A stretch of DNA of 64,000 nt, taken from Saprospiraceae bacterium. Lineage in GTDB: Bacteria; Bacteroidota; Bacteroidia; Chitinophagales; Saprospiraceae. The first letter of the stretch is position 1. Each line of letters opens with the position of its first letter. The DNA lies in assembly GCA_021739645.1 (NCBI GenBank), contig JAIPBL010000011.1, forward strand, positions 31,566-95,565. Reading direction: 5' to 3'. Below, in pieces: positions 59,001 through 64,000 of the stretch. Made by a program: the position numbers and the translations under genes. A model generated the notes under the pieces. It saw only the letters and a list, made by a program, of their open reading frames with translations. It ran no database searches and was not told the DNA's origin.

Positions 59001-61394
59001 ACTTACCTGTAACCCATTGTTGTCAAAGGGCACGGTATATTTGAATTCTTCACCTTGTTTCAAGAACGGGACATAAACAAACCCCTTTAATACACAGCCC
59101 GACACATTATTATCTACTAATTTTATTTTTACCTCCCGCCCATTTCCCTTGAACGAATTGAAAGCAGCTGCAGGCCCCGTTGTTCCGGTAAATGTTCTCA
59201 GGATATCCATATCCAACCCATATCGGTCAATCCATGCATAAAAACTATTGCCTGCCAAAGGTTCGAAATTATAGACCTGCTCCTGCTCCAAAACGATTTG
59301 GTTGCTACCATCAAAAGCGGTCGGAAGCTGTATGTTGAAATTGGTGAAATAAATACCTTTCCATACTGGACTGTTTATTTTTAGCGGCGATTCGTCCTCC
59401 GAAAGGTCAAATATGGCGGCTATGGCATCCAATTGTATTTGGGTGTTTTTTACCAATTTTATATTGGCGCTTGCGCCCAAACCTGCTTGTGTAAAATAAT
59501 AGGGATTATTGGCATCCTGAAACTTATAGCCAATGCGGGTAGCGCTCATATCCGCCACGCTGGTTGGCACTTTCATTTCACCGTCGAGCGTCAGCGTCAG
59601 AATGTTATTGTACAAGGCAAATTTGGTATGCGAAGTGCCACCAGTGGGGTAATAAGTGATATTGAAATTTGCGGGGTCGAGCATGTTGAAGGATTTGCCC
59701 TCCACCGCTACATACGCATTGATGAGTTGATAGCGATTGTACAAAATGGTGGTGTCCATCGATTGAATGAGGGCAGCGCCGCCAGCCACTGTGTGGGGAA
59801 ACTGCCACTTCACCCGGCCACGAAGCCTTAAATCGTCTTTCCCTACGATGACATGGGTCGCATTAAAATTAGCCACCCCGTAATTGTCCATGTTTGTGGT
59901 ATCGCCCGCTGGGTTGCCGCTGTTGTCGAGGTGTACGTTGAAGTTGTTCAACGGCTCGGTGATGCTTCCCTCCAGCAATTCCCAAAAATCATCCAATGGC
60001 CCAACGATGATATTGCTGAAATGCAAGGTGACCAGCTCGCCGTTCGCTCGAATTGGCATGGTACCGATGCCGGATATTCGTTTTTGAATATTGGTTATGT
60101 CCTCGTAACTGGTCAGGGTTAGCACCGTGACCATGTTCCAGTCTGGGTTACCGGCCTTGAACCGCTCCACCATTGGTGCCGATTTGTAGGTCCGTTTTTC
60201 ACTCACCGCTATTTCCTCTTCCACACCTGCATTACCGACATAGGCTTTCACCTCCCAGGCGTAGTCTTGTTCGGGAGGCAACGGGTACAAGCTACCTGGT
60301 ACAGTCACCACTGCGTTACCCGGCAAAACTGGCGTTTCCCACTCAAACCAAGCCGGATTGAATTCCAGCGCTGTCTCCGGTGCTTGGCCGGATTGCATGA
60401 TGACGACCTTGAGTTTATAATAAACCTGCTGGCCGGGAGTGGCATTGGCAGGGCGTTGCCATTGAAAGGCCAACTGTTTAACGGTACTTACTATTTTGTT
60501 CAGCGTCGGTGCCAACAGCGGCACCAGCCCGTTGCCGCTCACGCCATAATAAAAGGTGCAAACTTGCGAAAGGCCATTGTTTTCAAAAGTGGTATTGCCC
60601 GAAATGTCCAAGGTTTTTACCCGCCAGGCGTACTTCTTTCCGGTCTCCAACGGGAGCTGTTCAGGGCCGTACAGAAACGAAGTCCCCATCACCGGCTCCG
60701 AGTCAAGAATTTTAGTCGATGAGCCGTTCATCGCATCGTCCGGGTTCATGCCTGGCGGCACTTCCACGATGCTCAGTTCGTACAACGTCGGGATGCTGAA
60801 ATCGGAGTTTGAGTGCCATTGGAAAAGCACATCGGTATTGCCACCAAACGACGGAATGGTGGAGCCACAAACCGGGGCCACCAGCGTAGGCGGGTTGTTT
60901 TTGCGGAGCAAACTTGCGTTGCAATTGTTGGGGGAAAGCGCCACCTCTGGGCGCTCATAATCAAACACTTGCACGCAAAAAGTATAAATGCCCTCCGGGA
61001 GCCCAGACCCGCCCTGTTGCAAGGCCGTGGCACTGATGCCATTCAGGAGCATGTGGTTTGGGCTGAGGAAATTCGCCAGGTCGCTCCCCGAAAACAGGTT
61101 CGCCCCGGGGTTCAGCGTAATCCTCGGCGGCACATAGCTTGGGTGGGTCACGAGGGATATGCCGTTGCCCTCGATGGTTAATTTCAACCGAACATCATAG
61201 TTCGGTTCGTTGAAATCATTGAGGAATAAATTGACCGACAAACGGTCAGACCCCAATATCGTGAAGTCCGTCAAATACGTGGTCGTTGGCGGGTTGATTT
61301 GCACATGCGCCGTGACGGGATATACTTGCCCGATTGCCGTTTTGCCCATCAGGAAAAACATGGACAACAATATTATGTGGCGTACTATTTTCAT
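56049..61394 (-). CDS. Very large TANFOR-domain secreted protein
   Basis: A 1781-residue protein. Signal peptide (MKIVRHIILLSMFFLMGKTA), then the TANFOR N-terminal domain: VYPVTAHVQINPPTTTYLTD, FTILGSDRLSVNLFLND, LKLTIEGNGISLVTHPSY, GLPEGIYTFCVQVFDYERPE, PTLVAPVCGS and FQWHSNSD. FN3-like segments follow. Two Gly/Ala-rich stretches (VVGVAGAGAAVGAGIGALSA and SAQAGAGAGAGIAAGAAVQY) near residues 995-1070 look membrane-inserting. The C-terminal third (GASIGLSANAFVQS-like, YLGGDLTADF) is beta-rich and barrel-like. No T9SS signal is visible. ATG 61394 is preferred over a TTG six bases upstream. The role of TANFOR proteins is unknown; the operon suggests an outer-membrane platform. Confidence 0.85.
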   Translation of the reverse strand: MKIVRHIILLSMFFLMGKTAIGQVYPVTAHVQINPPTTTYLTDFTILGSDRLSVNLFLNDFNEPNYDVRLKLTIEGNGISLVTHPSYVPPRITLNPGANLFSGSDLANFLSPNHMLLNGISATALQQGGSGLPEGIYTFCVQVFDYERPEVALSPNNCNASLLRKNNPPTLVAPVCGSTIPSFGGNTDVLFQWHSNSDFSIPTLYELSIVEVPPGMNPDDAMNGSSTKILDSEPVMGTSFLYGPEQLPLETGKKYAWRVKTLDISGNTTFENNGLSQVCTFYYGVSGNGLVPLLAPTLNKIVSTVKQLAFQWQRPANATPGQQVYYKLKVVIMQSGQAPETALEFNPAWFEWETPVLPGNAVVTVPGSLYPLPPEQDYAWEVKAYVGNAGVEEEIAVSEKRTYKSAPMVERFKAGNPDWNMVTVLTLTSYEDITNIQKRISGIGTMPIRANGELVTLHFSNIIVGPLDDFWELLEGSITEPLNNFNVHLDNSGNPAGDTTNMDNYGVANFNATHVIVGKDDLRLRGRVKWQFPHTVAGGAALIQSMDTTILYNRYQLINAYVAVEGKSFNMLDPANFNITYYPTGGTSHTKFALYNNILTLTLDGEMKVPTSVADMSATRIGYKFQDANNPYYFTQAGLGASANIKLVKNTQIQLDAIAAIFDLSEDESPLKINSPVWKGIYFTNFNIQLPTAFDGSNQIVLEQEQVYNFEPLAGNSFYAWIDRYGLDMDILRTFTGTTGPAAAFNSFKGNGREVKIKLVDNNVSGCVLKGFVYVPFLKQGEEFKYTVPFDNNGLQVSFLDDNLINREVVMRENDADLRLRLIIKQAVFKDHERLDIAMDVEWDALEIEIPNLTEFKIWGNGEIGFREPGGAKGMTNIVGKFDHKFEITAYGIAAGYFGDTYAFNILTNIVMGDENISILDAGTAGAPRAEYFTDVKIVEPIEVGGPPGPPPSETNSYPGAGQWKKYKGPGVKSKLKTGGKIVLFIPIYISYPITAKNAMMVVGVAGAGAAVGAGIGALSADTLQLANYGAHEGVGIHSSEEEESSAQAGAGAGAGIAAGAAVQYLADKNSIFQVVGGFLYRTDDPEWGNAFFGMANATINRPLKYGIQTKLLIGTKNDVHYGLIELTYKGGDFKEYSQPNVLMQALDAVKSVFIAKQTGPPAPIMPSKSIPFGNYNIVEIGGRMYWNMSHNVEKECGDDFKSLIQLGSNPNPASVDLEKLWKFLTTCEKIHMLTSIDSLVPYLCAWRERSPTQFHDILRGLPEIDYDLMRSEVPQIPAYTWNKLELDGVGDFGHLDLLFQDKFCPYIIKAIVKQVQNWDKILCEMPKLPFHPDPCKYNKAKIIKALKKIESYKAAKKEKFLDLRRGDIDEYGNNKIFVEADWTRMEDTIASWKAGPDSLAHKGDSISWPFIAVTYWDVDPSWCKLISQIPFDNWPSLWDPFPPDFLPINWPDSFSIYGRPALPALLSRINSITPTVISNYQVDNSIDFGMSLKVRAENTYVPPNMGPQLSPEMEAAEHALDGMASMVKGVLEMSGGEGSFGQFLLRIDAGMGNAPHPKTIDGSFIKAKGCITYTEKTKTFIANLQAQAINGGVCGQGMLYLEITPGQYHFQLGSKIFPINVIYPCVGAGVPGQGSASGGLGMLGWFELHKNPETLTLGAGIGLSANAFVQSARYGAEFCTFYGYANTFAAAAVFANFQLEPSLEIMNAGFLFGAGVDIGVNFSGTFCPFGNLSALYMYLGGDLTADFRTNKLHGAISGEATLFGLITARFVFPYEKSIAE

Positions 61395-61420
61395 AAACAA
61401 TGTTGTTTAAAATGGTCGTT

Positions 61421-63223
61421 TTAAAAACTGAACTGATACCCCATCAGCCCCTGAATCTCGGAATATGATTTACTGCTGACCAAGTAATCCACCTTGTACA
61501 AATGACTCAGCGTGAAATTGATGCGGTGGTGTTTCAGGATGGAATAATCCACTGAAAAGCGGTTCTGCAGCACCCCGAACGTCGAGCTGCCGTTCAGGTA
61601 GCTGTTGCGGTACGACAGGAAATAACGGGTACGCAGCTTTTTGTCGAAGTACGACTTGTTCGCCCCCACGCCCGGCCCGATTATCAGGGATTCGTTGCCT
61701 TCGGTAATGCTCCGGGTGACGTTGATGGCCCCATTCAGGCCGGTATTGGATTTTTTGTAAAAAACATTGTAGAACAGGTTGGCATTGTAGAAATCCGTGT
61801 TCTGGTCGGTTATCCGGTACTCGTCCCGGGCGTTGGCGTTCTGGTAGTTGAGGTTCAGCGACAGCGACCGCTTCTTCTCCTCGGTGCCGAAATTGTAGCT
61901 CGTCACCACGCCGTAGCTCGTGGACACCTGAAAGAGGTTCAGCGAATCGGAAAGCTCCTGCTTCGTCACCAGCAGCGTCGAGGAATAGTTGGAGTAGCTG
62001 GCGTTGAAGTTCAGTTTTTCGCCGATGTTCTGGCTGTAGTTCAGCGAGCCGATGACCCGCTTCGAGCGGTTGCTCAGCTTGTTGTCGAGGTTGTTCCGCT
62101 GAAAGCCGAGGCTGCCGCTCACCATCGCCTTGCCCTGTTGGAGGCTGGCGCTGGCGTTGACGGTCACGTCCTCCAGGTCGTTTTGAAAAAAATACGACCC
62201 CAGCGACGTGAAGTCCGGTGCGATGCGGTTGTACTTCAGGCCGATATTGTAGCTGGAAAACTGGTACTCCAGGCTCGTCTTGACGCTCTGGTTGGTTTGG
62301 GTAGAAATGCGTGGGGTGAACAGGCCGCCGAGTTTTCCATAAAACCCCGTGTTGTCGCTATCGGCCAGTTCGCTCCGGCGGTCACGGGTCAGGGCGCTGC
62401 TCGCCCAGTCGGCGTGAAAGGTGAGCGACTTCCAGAGCTGGTACTGGCCGGAGACGCCGAGCACGAGGTTGTCCAGCGGCTTCACGGCGTCGTTGCCGAA
62501 CGGCGCCTCGATGCTGCCTATCACGTCGTAGCCACGGAAGAGGATAAAGTCGAGGTAGTTCACGGCCTTCGTTTTGCCGACGATGCCCAGTTTCAGGCCG
62601 TAGCCCATGCGGCGGTAGGACGGCAGCGCCTCCCGGTCAATCACGTCCACCGGCTCGACGGGCCGCCGCAGCCGGCCGTACATGGCGCTGATCCGGAGGT
62701 CAAAATAGCGGGACTTGGTCGGTGGCGTCAGTTCGACACCTGCACCCAAAAACGTGTGTCCGTTCAGGGTGAGTGGCGAAAAAGTCAGGTTGCGGTAGCC
62801 GAGGTGGCCGGTCGCCCACTTGTACTGCGGGCTGACGCCGAACTGGTTGAAGGGCTGCAGGAAATTGGCCTCCAACTGGCTGAAATTGCCGTTGATGGGG
62901 CAGTCGATGCCGAAGAGCCGGGGGTTCAGGTTGCCGTTCAGGAGGTAGGAGTAGCGGTCACGCCGGGCGGCGATGCCGAAGGATTCGTAGAACCCGAGCG
63001 TCAGGCCGATGTTGCCGTTGATTTGGAGCGGGTTGGATACCCGCTCTTCTATGTCAGCTTTCAGGTCCTCCACGGTCTGGGCCTGCGACTGGCCAAAACT
63101 GACGGAAAGCAAGAGGGTGAAAATAAGTGGGGGGAATCCCCCCCATTTTATTTTGCAAAAATCCAGTAGGTTTTGAAGCAAAAAAGCACGTCTCCGTTTA
63201 CTTTCCTTTGACAGTGGATTCAT
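61421..63223 (-). CDS. Outer-membrane beta-barrel protein, first gene of the TANFOR operon
   Basis: A 600-residue protein. A long basic N-terminus (MNPLSKESKRRRAFLLQNLL) leads into a hydrophobic signal segment (PPLIFTLLLSVSFGQSQAQ). The rest has alternating amphipathic strands with aromatic girdles (GYRNLTFSPLTLNGHTFLGA, then the C-terminal LSHLYKVDYLVS and GYQFSF ending in Phe), typical of a large outer-membrane barrel with about 20 or more strands. Its stop is 26 nt before the TANFOR start. The signal segment is encoded by a GGGGGGATTCCCCCC palindrome (63129-63143), an odd sequence for a leader. Function unknown; a membrane anchor or pore for the surface proteins is inferred. Confidence 0.85.
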   Translation of the reverse strand: MNPLSKESKRRRAFLLQNLLDFCKIKWGGFPPLIFTLLLSVSFGQSQAQTVEDLKADIEERVSNPLQINGNIGLTLGFYESFGIAARRDRYSYLLNGNLNPRLFGIDCPINGNFSQLEANFLQPFNQFGVSPQYKWATGHLGYRNLTFSPLTLNGHTFLGAGVELTPPTKSRYFDLRISAMYGRLRRPVEPVDVIDREALPSYRRMGYGLKLGIVGKTKAVNYLDFILFRGYDVIGSIEAPFGNDAVKPLDNLVLGVSGQYQLWKSLTFHADWASSALTRDRRSELADSDNTGFYGKLGGLFTPRISTQTNQSVKTSLEYQFSSYNIGLKYNRIAPDFTSLGSYFFQNDLEDVTVNASASLQQGKAMVSGSLGFQRNNLDNKLSNRSKRVIGSLNYSQNIGEKLNFNASYSNYSSTLLVTKQELSDSLNLFQVSTSYGVVTSYNFGTEEKKRSLSLNLNYQNANARDEYRITDQNTDFYNANLFYNVFYKKSNTGLNGAINVTRSITEGNESLIIGPGVGANKSYFDKKLRTRYFLSYRNSYLNGSSTFGVLQNRFSVDYSILKHHRINFTLSHLYKVDYLVSSKSYSEIQGLMGYQFSF

Positions 63224-63577
63224 AATTTCAGGTATTTTAAGCTCACAATTACTGGAATGATGGGATGTTTTTTGCCTTTCTACTTTGAAATTTATGAGGC
63301 ATGGTCTATTTGAAAATGATTGCTTTTTGCAGCTAAAACATGATAATTATTGGCTAGCTAAAAAGAGGAGTGGGTGTTTCAATATTTCAAGCTGTATTAC
63401 TTTGGTCGGATATAAAGTAGAAATGTCGCAGTCAAAGTGATTTTTTTTTCGTTTTACGAAAATCATGCGGATTAGGAGTTCAAATGTGCCTTTGTACACT
63501 GGACACAAAAATTCTTTGCATTTGCTCCATTTCGCCGCCCTCCCAAAGGTGCTGTGTTCTCTCTGCTGTGCGCCGCT
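63224..63577. other. Upstream region of the TANFOR operon
   Basis: About 350 AT-rich bases before the barrel gene. The operon promoter should be here, but I find no confident TAnnTTTG box on the minus strand. No coding or RNA gene is recognised. Confidence 0.5.
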
Positions 63578-63667
63578 TTTGGCATCGCCACAGGCGACCT
63601 GCCCACGCCTCGCTTCATGTCACGTTTGCACGTAATACGAGAACGGGTCGCCTGCGGCGATGCCAAA
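63578..63667. repeat. 22-bp inverted repeat, TTTGGCATCGCC type
   Basis: The arm 63578-63599 (TTTGGCATCGCCACAGGCGA and two more bases) is complementary to 63646-63667 with one mismatch, over a 46-nt loop. Each arm contains the half-palindromic CGCCACAGGCG. Intergenic, no T-run. Confidence 0.9.
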
Positions 63668-63675
63668 GCCGGCGA

Positions 63676-63693
63676 CCCCGACCTTGGTCGGGG
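63676..63693. repeat. 18-bp palindrome shared with the YdbT-like gene
   Basis: CCCCGACCTTGGTCGGGG, the exact complement of 35142-35159. Here it is non-coding. Confidence 0.9.
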
Positions 63694-63833
63694 TGACGAC
63701 AACCATGGCGTGAAAGGTGAAAAGTGAAGGAATTTAATTTACGCTGTACTTTGTGACGATCAAAAATCAGCTCACGATTTACGTTTAGTAAACTTCTGAA
63801 TGTCTGTTGATTATCCACAGGATAGGTTTCTTT

Positions 63834-64000
63834 GAAGTGTGTGCATTGTGCGAAGCGAACATCCCCTAATTGGCTCGTCATATCAATTCCGATAGATTGA
63901 TTGAGGCAACTTGGAAGTGTCTGCGCTGCCGAAGCGGACTTCCCCTAATTGGCTCGTCATATCAATTCCGATAGATTGATTGAGGCAACTTGGAAGTGTC
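63834..64000. repeat. 79/80-bp tandem repeat running off the window
   Basis: Unit 1 begins GAAGTGTGTGCATTG at 63834 and unit 2 GAAGTGTCTGCGCTG at 63914; a third begins GAAGTGTC at 63993. The last ~58 bp of each unit (CCCCTAATTGGCTCG through GGCAACTTGGAAGTGT) are identical, and the first ~22 bp differ at several positions. The array continues beyond the window. Confidence 0.93.

Noticed and set aside
63811..63819. TTATCCACA, a perfect DnaA-box-like nonamer
   Set aside because: Only one copy is present, with no cluster, no AT-rich unwinding element and no dnaA/dnaN nearby, so it does not support a replication origin.
63834..64000. Possible CRISPR array
   Set aside because: The would-be spacers are near-identical to one another and too short, and no cas genes are in view; a tandem repeat explains it better.

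Overview
The window looks like a chromosomal segment of a Bacteroidota bacterium, most likely in or near the Saprospiria. The reasons are: (i) promoters of the Bacteroidota type, with a -7 box TAnnTTTG and sometimes a -33 TTTG or TTG, ahead of many genes; (ii) almost no Shine-Dalgarno sequences; (iii) two giant secreted proteins with type IX secretion (T9SS) C-terminal signals, one type B (CHU_C-like) and one type A (Por secretion tail); and (iv) families largely confined to this phylum (DUF4294, DUF6089, DUF6155, SprB repeats, TANFOR domain). The genus assignment is inference.

Layout. 0-13.7 kb is mostly housekeeping: DUF1015, a DUF6089 barrel, an MltD-like transglycosylase, a panD / flippase-like / rfaE2 operon, a DUF4294 protein, pterin dehydratase, a GH73-type glucosaminidase, an S24-type repressor, a polytopic membrane protein, a Tat-type Gfo/Idh/MocA oxidoreductase and a DoxX protein. 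13.9-18.5 kb is an accessory, defence-like island: a TIR protein fused to a formylglycine-generating-enzyme-like (FGE) C-type lectin fold, an orphan copy of the last 43 residues of such a fold, a DUF4240 / GIY-YIG-like / TIR operon, a relic of a membrane gene, a UPF0175 / DUF3368 PIN pair and a DUF6155 protein. 18.6-24.3 kb holds an ADP-forming acyl-CoA synthetase fused to a GNAT domain, a secreted esterase, an AAA/DUF4143 ATPase with an operator-like repeat over its promoter, and a DUF433 / frameshifted DUF5615 toxin-antitoxin pair. 24.5-31.5 kb is one 2335-residue P-domain/PKD adhesin. 31.5-36.6 kb has a small protein plus retropepsin-like protease pair, purE/purK, a two-gene bacterial PH-domain (YdbS/YdbT-like) unit and a small lipoprotein. 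36.8-63.2 kb is a single minus-strand five-gene cluster: outer-membrane barrel, TANFOR protein, fibronectin type III protein, S74 tail-fibre protein and a 5222-residue SprB/Ig/PKD adhesin. I read it as one surface-structure locus. The last 0.8 kb is non-coding, with palindromes and the start of a ~79-bp tandem repeat that runs off the window.

Two themes cut across the annotation. First, spacers between genes are often filled by inverted repeats built from reiterated 7-10-nt words (ATTG/AATTGGGG/GATTGGTG types). The C/A-rich arm commonly ends 4-7 nt before a start codon. Copies of the same words and palindromes also occur in frame inside coding sequences (the membrane gene at 10 kb, the YdbT-like gene, the giant adhesin). 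Second, the FGE tails at 15.2-15.6 kb share a duplicated 3' element with a GAA-loop hairpin. This resembles targets of diversity-generating retroelements, although no reverse transcriptase or template repeat is in this window.
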